Origin: CAZTDU01 sp050248795
GTDB taxonomy: Bacteria; Pseudomonadota; Gammaproteobacteria; Burkholderiales; SG8-39
Length of the DNA: 64,000 nucleotides
Assembly: GCA_050248795.1 (NCBI GenBank)
Contig: JBFWRS010000003.1
Location: 72,156-136,155 of the forward strand
Direction of reading: 5' to 3'
Position numbers and translations under genes: made by a program. Shown here piece after piece: positions 50,720-57,757 of the stretch. How positions within the stretch are numbered: position 1 is the first letter of the stretch; every line of letters starts with the position of its first letter. Below the pieces are notes generated by a model. It worked only from the letters and a program-made list of their open reading frames with translations. It had not been told where the DNA came from and ran no database searches.

Positions 50720-52189
50720 ATGGCGAGCATCTACTTCTCCGACTTCTTTGGGCTTCCTTCCGAGGTCGTTGAGGACTATGGCGCATTCAACGTATCGCTC
50801 GTTACAGACCTCCCTCTCTTTGTCGATCCTTTCCTCCTTTTCAACAGCGAGGACGAGATATACCGCGGCCTTCACGAGGAAATCATTGAGTATATGCGGT
50901 TCTTGAAGCAGTGTGCACTCGACAGGTCCGCGTCCCCCGCGCTGGTCGATGCCTGGTTCGCATTCCCTGAAGTCAAGCAGAACTGGCTCGGATTCAGTCA
51001 AACGGGCAATGCCGGACACGGCCTTGGCCGTGACTTCGCTCGCGCCCTACATCGCAACTTCAGTACGGTGTTTCAAAGCTTCGGCGACGAGACGCTGACA
51101 CGCAGCAGTCATCTTGAGAAGCTTTGCCTAGTCCGGGACGGCGTTGGTCGAGACACCATCAGCGATTTCACCACCAATCTCATTCAGCCCTACCTCGGAA
51201 CATACACACAGGCGTTCGCCCTGCATCACTTGAAGCCGTCGCAGCGCCGTCGCGTAGCCCTCTTAAAGGCTCGATTCAACTACGCCACGCGCTCCTGGTC
51301 GCCGATGACTTTTGAGCTCCCTTACGTCAACGGTGACTTCGTGCTTCTGACGCCGCGGGATATCCTTACTAAGGACAATGCCTGGATCAACCGCCCCGAG
51401 CTCCTCGACCGACTTCCGGACATTGCTGCTTCAATTCCAGATGACGCTCTTCGGTCGCAACTGAACGACTATCTCGAGCGCCGGCTTTCCGCTGATCCAG
51501 ATGCAACAAAAGACCAGGTTCGGGAGATCATCGCTCAAGCGGTGGAGCAGTTTCCACGGGTTCTCGACTACTACATTCGAGACAAAGAGTTACACGGGGC
51601 TGACGCCAAGTCGTTGGCGGAGGCACGAGTACAGTTCATCCAAACCCAGTTTGTTAAACATGTCCGAAGCTTCGTCACCAGCTTCCTGGAGCCTTCTGAC
51701 TTCTACTCAGGGCTACCGAACACCTACGATGAGGCGAAGCGGCGCCTGCTCTTTCTCAAGGATGTGATCGAGAATAAGGGCGGGCACCGCATGTTTTTCG
51801 TTGATGGCAAGCCGATTGAACGCGAGGCCGATCTACAAATTTTATATCGCCTCACTTGGTTCGCGACCCCATCAGACGCCACACGCGAGGCGAATGACGG
51901 GCGTGGGTCCGCTGACTTCAAAATATCTCGCGGCTCCGCTGATAAGACGCTCGTCGAGTTCAAGCTTGCGAAGAACAAGCATCTTGAACGCAATCTCGAG
52001 AGGCAAGCTGAGATCTATGAGAAGGCCAGTGACGCTACCCATCCGTCGCTTAAAGCTATTCTCTACTTCACCGGAGAGCAGTTGGTTCGTGTACAGAAGA
52101 TCTTGGCTCGATTGGAGTTGGCCTCAAGTCCGCACATCGTGCTCATCGACGCCTGCTCCGACAACAAGCCGTCCGGATCGGTCGCATAG
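50720..52189 (+). CDS. Hypothetical protein with C-terminal PD-(D/E)xK (RecB-like) nuclease signature
   Basis: About 489 residues. The first 360 residues have no recognised domain (start SIYFSDFFGLPSEVVEDYG). The last 130 show E369 in a helix (EREADLQILYRL), D399 in GRGSADFKISRGSADKT, E413 and K415 in LVEFKLAKN, and Q-x3-Y in LERQAEIYEKA. This is the order of a PD-(D/E)xK nuclease with the RecB-type QxxxY motif, so DNA cleavage is likely. ATG at 50720 is used rather than the GTG two codons upstream. GC is lower than the host. It lies between two HEPN-motif genes in the candidate cassette array. Confidence 0.7.
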   Translation: MASIYFSDFFGLPSEVVEDYGAFNVSLVTDLPLFVDPFLLFNSEDEIYRGLHEEIIEYMRFLKQCALDRSASPALVDAWFAFPEVKQNWLGFSQTGNAGHGLGRDFARALHRNFSTVFQSFGDETLTRSSHLEKLCLVRDGVGRDTISDFTTNLIQPYLGTYTQAFALHHLKPSQRRRVALLKARFNYATRSWSPMTFELPYVNGDFVLLTPRDILTKDNAWINRPELLDRLPDIAASIPDDALRSQLNDYLERRLSADPDATKDQVREIIAQAVEQFPRVLDYYIRDKELHGADAKSLAEARVQFIQTQFVKHVRSFVTSFLEPSDFYSGLPNTYDEAKRRLLFLKDVIENKGGHRMFFVDGKPIEREADLQILYRLTWFATPSDATREANDGRGSADFKISRGSADKTLVEFKLAKNKHLERNLERQAEIYEKASDATHPSLKAILYFTGEQLVRVQKILARLELASSPHIVLIDACSDNKPSGSVA

Positions 52190-52212
52190 TGCATAGGATA
52201 CCGAGTGCTGAT

Positions 52213-52339
52213 GCCCAACCCCTCGCTTGAGCCGCCCAGCTACGGCAGGCGCCAACTAGCTGCTCCGGGCCAAGGTTCCTATCGTCCCTCCGCGGCCAGT
52301 TGGCACCTGCGTCCGCGGGCGGCTTAGCTAGAACGGGAC
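52213..52339 (+). other. attC-like palindromic site 2 (tentative)
   Basis: The 127-bp spacer opens with GCCCAAC (fits the RYYYAAC core) at 52213, then GCTTGAGCCG at 52225, the order of R'' and L'' in attC sites. A long imperfect dyad pairs 52230-52260 (AGCCGCCC..GCAGGCGCCAACT) with 52295-52324 (AGTTGGCACCTGC..GGGCGGCT). The right core is degenerate (GAACGGGAC). The length is similar to long VCR-type attC sites. This is the best of the three candidates. Confidence 0.45.
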
Positions 52340-52357
52340 GGTGCCAGGGAGGCCATC

Positions 52358-53395
52358 GTGACAAAACGGCTATTTCGTGACGGTGGACCACACAACGTTA
52401 AGAGCTTGGGTAATGACCAGTACCAGATGTCTATATCAATACCCAAGGATAGCGATGGTCGCGTTGCGCGCGAGTGCGCAAACAGCCTGTGTTCCCCCGC
52501 CTACTTCAAAGTCACACCTGGTACCGGCATTGCCGGAGGGCAAGATGTGATTTATTGCCCTTACTGTAAGCGCGAAGCCGGGCCAAGCGATTTCACTACC
52601 CAAGAACAGATTAGATACGCCAAGGACGTCGCCCTTCGAGAAGCGCAGGGCGGTATTGATGACATGATCAAAGACGCTTTCGGGCTGGAGCCCTCGGGAA
52701 CGAAGAAGATGGGAGGCGGCTTCATTTCGATAGAGATGACCTACAAGCCCGGTACTCCACGTCAAGTTGTTCGGCCGTACGAGGATGAAGTTCGGAGAGA
52801 TGTGGTTTGCCCCCACTGTGCCCTCGACCAGACTGTTTTCGGTCTTGCCGCTTGGTGTTCAGATTGCGGAAGAGATATCTTCCTGATCCATGTGTCAGCG
52901 GAGATCGCTGTAATACAGAGCATGCTCAAAGATGTGAGGCGGCGAGAACAGGACCTTGGAAAGCGCGTAGCGGCAAAGGATTTGGAGAATTGCCTTGAAG
53001 ACGCAGTATCGATTTTTGAAGCATCGGTGAAAGCTCTTGTTCGACGAGCTCTAGCCGAACGGGGTGATGCTCCTATGAGCATTGATTCCCAGATGAAGAA
53101 AGTCGGGAATTCGTTTCAAAGTACCGAAAGGTCAAAGGAACAGCTATTTGAGTTGTTTAACTACTCGCCATCCCAACCAGATCTTTGGGAGCGCTTGAGT
53201 GGGAGTTTCGAAAAAAGACATCCCGTAACTCACAATCTAGGGGTGGTGGATAGGAAATACTTAGAGCGAGCACAACAAGCTGAACGGGAAGGGCGGGAAG
53301 TACGGATTTCGGAAAGTGAGGTGGCCGTACTGCTTGAAGATATCTTTTCAGCAATCTCAGAGATCCATCATGCGTTGGTCGGCGCGGAAGCGTAG
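52358..53395 (+). CDS. Zinc-ribbon protein with C-terminal HEPN-like domain
   Basis: A 345-residue protein. The N-terminal part has cysteines C40, C45, C67 and C70 (ECANSLC, then CPYC), and a second set C151, C154, C167, C170 (CPHC, CSDCG); both look like zinc ribbons. The C-terminal helical half has R287-H288-PVT-H292 in FEKRHPVTHNLGVVDRKYLE, a textbook HEPN RX4-6H motif with the HNxGxVD continuation. It starts at GTG with GGGAGG 5 bp upstream. Low GC relative to the host suggests transfer. The combination is consistent with an RNA-sensing or RNase defence protein, but no activity is shown. Confidence 0.75.
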   Translation: MTKRLFRDGGPHNVKSLGNDQYQMSISIPKDSDGRVARECANSLCSPAYFKVTPGTGIAGGQDVIYCPYCKREAGPSDFTTQEQIRYAKDVALREAQGGIDDMIKDAFGLEPSGTKKMGGGFISIEMTYKPGTPRQVVRPYEDEVRRDVVCPHCALDQTVFGLAAWCSDCGRDIFLIHVSAEIAVIQSMLKDVRRREQDLGKRVAAKDLENCLEDAVSIFEASVKALVRRALAERGDAPMSIDSQMKKVGNSFQSTERSKEQLFELFNYSPSQPDLWERLSGSFEKRHPVTHNLGVVDRKYLERAQQAEREGREVRISESEVAVLLEDIFSAISEIHHALVGAEA

Positions 53396-53401
53396 TAAGA
53401 C

Positions 53402-53477
53402 GCCGAACAACGCATCCAACACCGACTCGTAGAAGCGGCGCTTCGCGCCCCATTGGCCTGCGGGTTAACGCGGACGC
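53402..53477 (+). other. attC-like palindromic site 3 (tentative)
   Basis: It starts with GCCGAAC 7 bp after the stop codon, followed by AACGCATCCAACACCGAC, the R''/L'' order of attC. A GGCGC-TTC-GCGCC hairpin (53437-53449) fills the middle. CGGGTTAACGCGGACG at 53461-53476 resembles a left-over L'/spacer. The right-hand core is not recognisable. The remaining sequence up to 53568 holds no gene. Confidence 0.35.
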
Positions 53478-53568
53478 TGAATCTGCATCGAGATCCACAA
53501 AGTGGAATCACACGCCCCCAACACAGTCCACCCTCCGCTTCTGTTTCCCGTGGGGCCCCATCGGGACG

Positions 53569-53868
53569 GTGGGGGTGCTGGTCGCCGGGCTTCTTTTCTT
53601 CGTCGTGGTGGACGCACCGCGCAATCTTCGGGTCGAGCTGCCGTTTGCCTTCGACATGGAACGCCACCTGGCGCGGCGGCTGCGCATCGTCCGCGGGACC
53701 GGCACCACGCCTGTGGGCCAGGTGGGCCCGGGCTACGTCGAACTCGCGGGTTGCGCCGATGCGCACGGCCCCCGGCTCGAGAGCCCGCAGGGCCACCAGG
53801 CGTGCGTCTGGCACCGCGTCGAGTTGCAGGGGGAAAGCTGTTCCGCTCGCGGGCCATCTAGCGGGGGC
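53569..53868 (+). pseudogene. Truncated GIDE-domain (E3-ligase-like) membrane protein
   Basis: The reading frame starts with a hydrophobic anchor (VGVLVAGLLFFVVVDAP) and runs into a GIDE-type segment (VGPGYVELAGCADAHGPRLE, then QGHQACVWHRVELQ). In intact GIDE proteins this is followed by about 100 more residues and further helices. Here the similarity stops just before repeat copy 4 and the frame then reads antisense into the acyl-CoA dehydrogenase gene. It is probably a 5' fragment cut by rearrangement at the right border of the island. Confidence 0.5.
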
Positions 53869-53875
53869 GGCTGTT

Positions 53876-53915
53876 CCCCTCACCCTCGATCCCTCTCCCC
53901 AGGGGAGAGGGAAGC
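53876..53915 (-). repeat. Dispersed palindromic repeat, copy 4 (inverted)
   Basis: CCCTCACCCTCGATCCCTCT plus CCCCAGGGGAGAGGGAAGC is the reverse-oriented, slightly shortened form of copies 1-3. It ends 3 bp from the stop of the acyl-CoA dehydrogenase gene. Together with copy 3 in the opposite direction it frames the lower-GC block at 50.0-53.4 kb. Confidence 0.7.
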
Positions 53916-53918
53916 AAA

Positions 53919-54833
53919 TCAGCCGGCCAGCTTTTCCCACGCGCGCTGCGTCCGCAACGCCCGTGCCTTCCCTGCGGTAGCGAACAGCTCCCGGTCCCGC
54001 GTCCAGCGCGATGCAGCCGGATCGTCCGGCGTCTTCGCCCAGTACGCGTTTGCTTCCTCGAACAGCGCCGCGGCGTTGGCGAGCGCGCCGGCGAGGGCGA
54101 TGTGCGTCGCGGGGTGGGTGGGGTCTTCGGCGGCGAGGGCGCGCAGCGTGTGCAGGTGCGCGGCGGCGCGCTCGATCCAAGCCTGCGGCCATGCCAGGCG
54201 GCGGGCTTCGTGCAGCAGGTGGGCGCTGGCGGCGGCGTTGACGTGCAGGTCCTCGACCGTGCGGAAGGGCTTCACGTACAGCTCGTAGCCGTCGCCGGGC
54301 ATGAGCGCGTCGGCGGCGATGGCCACGCCATCGAACCGTAGCTGCGCGTGCGGCACCTCGGGCACGAAGCGGGTCGGCGGCATGGTTTGCACGCTGACGC
54401 CGCGCGCGCCCGAGTCCACACGCGCCAGCCTGATCGCGGCGCGCTCGCCGGATGCGGCTTCATCGCGCGCAGCGACCAGGAAGAGGGCGCCGCTGGGGCC
54501 CAGGGTGGTCCAGCGCTTGGCGCCATCCAGCACCCAGCTATCGCCCGCCGCGCGCAGCGTGCTGCGGATCGCGCGCGGCGTGTTGCCCTCCGCTTCGGTC
54601 ACGCACAGCGCGCAGATGCGGTCTTCGGGGATGCCGGGAAACAGCGCGTGCAGCGCGGCCTGGTAGCCGGAAGCGAAGGCCCAGGCGAGGCGATCGGCAT
54701 CGAAACCGCCGGCGATGGCGCGATCCATGGGGTTGCGCCAGGTGGCGGCCAGCGCCAGGTACCGCGGCCACCAGCCGGCGACGTCCTCGCAGCGCGCCGC
54801 GGCGCCGGTGGCGCGCAGCAGCTGCTCGATCAC
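53919..54833 (-). CDS. Acyl-CoA dehydrogenase-like flavoprotein (short)
   Basis: A 304-residue protein with acyl-CoA dehydrogenase features. The middle domain shows CALCVTEAEGNTPRAIRSTL, then WVLDGAKRWTTLGPSG, the usual VLxGxKxWxT motif. The C-terminal helical domain has RTVEDLHVNAAASAHLLHEA. Canonical members are about 380 residues; the N-terminal helical domain and part of the C-terminal one are shorter here, and the catalytic Glu was not located. It starts at a GTG overlapping the fdhD stop (GTGA), so it is last in a moaA-fdhD-acyl-CoA-dehydrogenase operon. Its 3' end is next to repeat copy 4. Confidence 0.82.
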   Translation of the reverse strand: MIEQLLRATGAAARCEDVAGWWPRYLALAATWRNPMDRAIAGGFDADRLAWAFASGYQAALHALFPGIPEDRICALCVTEAEGNTPRAIRSTLRAAGDSWVLDGAKRWTTLGPSGALFLVAARDEAASGERAAIRLARVDSGARGVSVQTMPPTRFVPEVPHAQLRFDGVAIAADALMPGDGYELYVKPFRTVEDLHVNAAASAHLLHEARRLAWPQAWIERAAAHLHTLRALAAEDPTHPATHIALAGALANAAALFEEANAYWAKTPDDPAASRWTRDRELFATAGKARALRTQRAWEKLAG

Positions 54834-55687
54834 GCGTAGGCGGTAGCCTGCGGCAGCACGCCGCGCAGCCTTTGCCTGCCGGTGAACACCAGGTAGTGCT
54901 TGCCCGAGGCGCGGCCGAGCATGGTGATGCCGACCTTCCTGGCGATCGAATAGCCCATCTGCGTCAGGCCCGAGCGCGACACCAGGAACGGGATGCCCAT
55001 CTGCGCGCACTTGATCACCATCTCGGAGGTGAGCCTGCCGGTGGTGTAGAAAATCTTGTCCGCGCCGGAGATGCCCTCCAGCCACATGAAGCCGGCGATG
55101 GCGTCCACCGCATTGTGGCGGCCGACGTCCTCGACGAACATCATGATCTCGGCCGCCGCCGGTCCGTCGGTGCGGGCGAGGGCGCAGCCGTGGACCGCGC
55201 CCGCCTGCTTGTAGATGGTCTCGTGCTTGCGCACCTTGTCCACCAGGTCGACGATCTGTGCGTCGGTCAGCTCCGCCTTGCCGTCGAGCTTCACCTTGTC
55301 GATCTCGTCCATCAGGCCGCCGAACACCGTGCCCTGGCCGCAGCCGGTGGTGACGGTGCGCTTCTTCATCTTCGCCTTCACGTCCACCTTGGGCGTGCCG
55401 CGCGTGGTGACCACCACCGAGTCGGTTTCCCAGTCCACCTGCACCGCGGCGATGTCGCGTATCGATTTCACCAGCCGCTGGTTGCGCAGGTAGCCCAGCG
55501 CCAGCGCCTCGGGCGCGTGGCCCAGCGTCATCAGCGTGACGATCTCGCGCTTGTCCAGGTACAGCGTCAGCGGGTGCTCGCCGGCGATCGACGTCGGCAC
55601 CATCTCGCCGCGCTCGTTATAGGCCTCGACCTCGAAGGTCGCCGGCCGCGAGGCGTTGGTCAGCTCGGGTTTCCAGGGCTTAGCCAC
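54830..55687 (-). CDS. fdhD: Formate dehydrogenase accessory sulfurtransferase FdhD
   Basis: A 285-residue protein that delivers sulfur (from IscS) to the molybdenum cofactor of formate dehydrogenase. The motif TTGCGQGTVFGG holds a single Cys where E. coli FdhD has a CxxC pair. Other family motifs are VEDVGRHNAVDAIAG and FYTTGRLTSEMVIKCAQMG. It starts at GTG, overlapping the moaA stop by 8 bp. It is needed for activity of the formate dehydrogenase encoded on the opposite strand at 60.7-63.7 kb. Confidence 0.95.
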   Translation of the reverse strand: MAKPWKPELTNASRPATFEVEAYNERGEMVPTSIAGEHPLTLYLDKREIVTLMTLGHAPEALALGYLRNQRLVKSIRDIAAVQVDWETDSVVVTTRGTPKVDVKAKMKKRTVTTGCGQGTVFGGLMDEIDKVKLDGKAELTDAQIVDLVDKVRKHETIYKQAGAVHGCALARTDGPAAAEIMMFVEDVGRHNAVDAIAGFMWLEGISGADKIFYTTGRLTSEMVIKCAQMGIPFLVSRSGLTQMGYSIARKVGITMLGRASGKHYLVFTGRQRLRGVLPQATAYA

Positions 55688-56753
55688 CGATGTACGACAT
55701 CTCCACCTTGCGCAGCCTGGCGGTTTCCGCGGTGCGCACTTCGGAATAGCGGTCCTCGCGCGCCTGCCACACCGCGGCGATCTCGTCGCGGATGCGCGCG
55801 TCGGACGCGCCGTTGCGAAGAAGCATCTTCAGGTCGTGCCCGGACTGCGCGAAAAGGCAGGTGTAAATCGAGCCTTCGGTGGACAGGCGCAGCCGGTTGC
55901 AGTCGCGGCAGAAGGCTTGCGTCACCGAGGAGATGACGCCGATCTCGCCCGCGCCGTCCTTGTAGCGCCAGCGCTCGGCGACTTCGCCGGTGTAGTGCGC
56001 CTCGGCCGGCTCGAGCGGGTAGCGCGCGCCGATGCGGCGCACGATCTCGGCCGAGGGCACGACATCGTCCATGCGCCAGCCGTTGGTGCTGCCCACGTCC
56101 ATGAACTCGATGAAGCGCACGATGTGGCCGCTGTGGCGCCAGTGCTCGGCCATCGCCAGCACGCCGTCGTCATTGGTGCCGCGCTTCACCACCATGTTGA
56201 TCTTGATCGGCGCGAAGCCCGCGGCGGATGCGGCCTCGATGCCTTCCAGCACCTTCGCCACCGGGTAGTCGGCGTCGTTCATTGCCTTGAAGGTGGCGTC
56301 GTGCAGCGAATCGAGGCTCACCGTCAGGCGCCCGAGCCCGGCGTCCTTCAGCGCGCGCGCCTGCTTTGCGAGCAGCGATCCGTTCGTCGTCAGCGTCAGG
56401 TCCAGGCCCAGGGGCGCGAGCAGCGCGATCAGGCGCGGCAGGTCCTTGCGTACCAGCGGCTCCCCGCCGGTGAGGCGGATCTTCTTCACGCCCAGGCCGG
56501 CAAAGATGCCCGCCAGGCGCGCAATCTCCTCGAAGCTGAGGATCGCGTCGTGCGGCAGGAAGCGGTAGCTCGAATCGAACACCTCGCGCGGCATGCAGTA
56601 GGTGCAGCGGAAATTGCAGCGGTCGGTGACCGAGATGCGCAGGTCGCGCAGCGGGCGCGCGAGCGTGTCCGACAGCGGCCCGCCAGGGAAGCGAGGGGGG
56701 GTGGGGCCCGCCGGAACGAGGCTCGGGCGGATGGAAATAACCTTTTCCAGCAT
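55680..56753 (-). CDS. moaA: GTP 3',8-cyclase (molybdenum cofactor synthesis, step 1)
   Basis: Radical-SAM enzyme of 357 residues that turns GTP into the cyclic precursor of molybdopterin with MoaC. The N-terminal cluster motif is CNFRCTYCMP (Cx3Cx2C), followed by IRLTGGEPLVRKDLP. The C-terminal cluster has FCRDCNRLRLSTEGSIYTCLF (C-x2-C and a later C), and the protein ends with the conserved GG. The start ATG at 56753 fits the family; an upstream frame exists but has no support. It heads the moaA-fdhD operon, divergent from the formate dehydrogenase genes. Confidence 0.96.
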   Translation of the reverse strand: MLEKVISIRPSLVPAGPTPPRFPGGPLSDTLARPLRDLRISVTDRCNFRCTYCMPREVFDSSYRFLPHDAILSFEEIARLAGIFAGLGVKKIRLTGGEPLVRKDLPRLIALLAPLGLDLTLTTNGSLLAKQARALKDAGLGRLTVSLDSLHDATFKAMNDADYPVAKVLEGIEAASAAGFAPIKINMVVKRGTNDDGVLAMAEHWRHSGHIVRFIEFMDVGSTNGWRMDDVVPSAEIVRRIGARYPLEPAEAHYTGEVAERWRYKDGAGEIGVISSVTQAFCRDCNRLRLSTEGSIYTCLFAQSGHDLKMLLRNGASDARIRDEIAAVWQAREDRYSEVRTAETARLRKVEMSYIGG

Positions 56754-56763
56754 GGGTTTAAAT

Positions 56764-56778
56764 GCACCTGGCAGGTGC
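56764..56778. promoter_or_regulatory. Inverted repeat between moaA and the fdh operon
   Basis: GCACCTGGCAGGTGC has perfect 7-bp arms around one base. It lies in the 81-bp gap between the divergent moaA (start 56753) and DUF3305 (start 56835) genes. It may be a regulator site for either operon. No FNR-type box was found here. Confidence 0.5.
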
Positions 56779-56834
56779 GGCAAGGATGATAGCAGTATAG
56801 ACTGCGGACCAGATAGGAATCCGACTTCCAGTAC

Positions 56835-57323
56835 ATGGAAAAGCCGCGCAAGACCTTCGCCGTGATCATGCAGCGGCGAGTTATCCAGAATCGCTGGCAA
56901 AGCGTGATCTGGGAGCCTTGGTCAGTGCTGGAGAGCGACGAGCCGTCGAATCCGCCACGCAAGCTGGTCGACAAGGGCGATACTGCGCAGTGGCTCCACC
57001 CCGGTTTCGAGTTGTTCCTGCACCGCGACGAGGCCGAGGGCTACTACGTGAACGTGAGCTCGGAAACGCCGCGAATCTTCCTTCTCTGGCGCATGGAGGG
57101 TGACGACGAGGCGACGGCGCAGGGAATCCCGCTGCACTTGACTGCGAGCTACGACGAGGCGGGGCGTTGGATGGACGGCGGGCACTCGGTCGACAGCCTC
57201 GCAATGCCTGTCGAAGTTCTCGCGTGGGTAGGCGAGTATGTCGAGAGTAACTACCACCCTGAGCCGAAGAAGCGCAGGAAGCCGCGCTCGTTCGTGCACC
57301 CCAAAGACAGGGTCGGCCAATGA
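56835..57323 (+). CDS. DUF3305 protein of the formate dehydrogenase operon
   Basis: A 162-residue protein with the DUF3305 features VIMQRRVIQNRWQSVIWEPW, GFELFLHRDEAEGYYVN and PRIFLLWRM. The basic C-terminal tail (PKKRRKPRSF) is typical. DUF3305 genes are found almost only in formate dehydrogenase clusters of proteobacteria and probably help assembly, but the biochemistry is unknown. It is the first gene of the operon and overlaps DUF3306 (ATGA). Confidence 0.88.
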   Translation: MEKPRKTFAVIMQRRVIQNRWQSVIWEPWSVLESDEPSNPPRKLVDKGDTAQWLHPGFELFLHRDEAEGYYVNVSSETPRIFLLWRMEGDDEATAQGIPLHLTASYDEAGRWMDGGHSVDSLAMPVEVLAWVGEYVESNYHPEPKKRRKPRSFVHPKDRVGQ

Positions 57324-57757
57324 CCCAGGACAAGGAAGCTTTTCTCAGCCGCTGGTCGCGCCTGAAGCAGGAGCAGGCCGATGCGCCGCCGGCGCGCGTC
57401 GAGCGGAAAGAGGAGCCGCCGCCGTCCCTGCCGCCGGTGGAGCAACTGAGGCCGGAGTCGGACTTCAGGCCGTTCATGGACCATCGCGTCGACAAGGTCA
57501 CGCGGCGACTGGCTCTGAAGAAGCTGTTCGCGGACGCGCATTTCAGCACCCCGGATCCATTCGAGCCGTATTCCATCGATCTCACCGGCGAGGACCCGAT
57601 CCCGGCGGCCATGCTGAAGACGCTCGATCACGCCAAGCGCGTGCTGTTCGAGGAAGAGAAGGTCGAAGTGGCGAAGGCGGGTGCCACCGATCAGTCGGGC
57701 GTCGAGACGCCGCCGCAACCGGATGTCAAGGATGTCACTGACGGGCAAGACGCTTAA
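57320..57757 (+). CDS. DUF3306 protein of the formate dehydrogenase operon
   Basis: A 145-residue protein with FLSRWSRLKQEQ at the start and the conserved centre DHRVDKVTRRLALKKLFADAHFSTPDPFEPY (in two parts), which are the DUF3306 hallmarks. The ends are charged and proline-rich and probably disordered. It overlaps DUF3305 upstream and the Fe-S protein downstream by 35 bp. It is a formate dehydrogenase cluster protein of unknown function. Confidence 0.88.
   Translation: MTQDKEAFLSRWSRLKQEQADAPPARVERKEEPPPSLPPVEQLRPESDFRPFMDHRVDKVTRRLALKKLFADAHFSTPDPFEPYSIDLTGEDPIPAAMLKTLDHAKRVLFEEEKVEVAKAGATDQSGVETPPQPDVKDVTDGQDA

Noticed and set aside
53402..53568. A small gene in the spacer after the HEPN gene
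   Set aside because: Short frames here have no ribosome site, no domain and are better explained by the palindromic spacer and the 5' side of the GIDE fragment.
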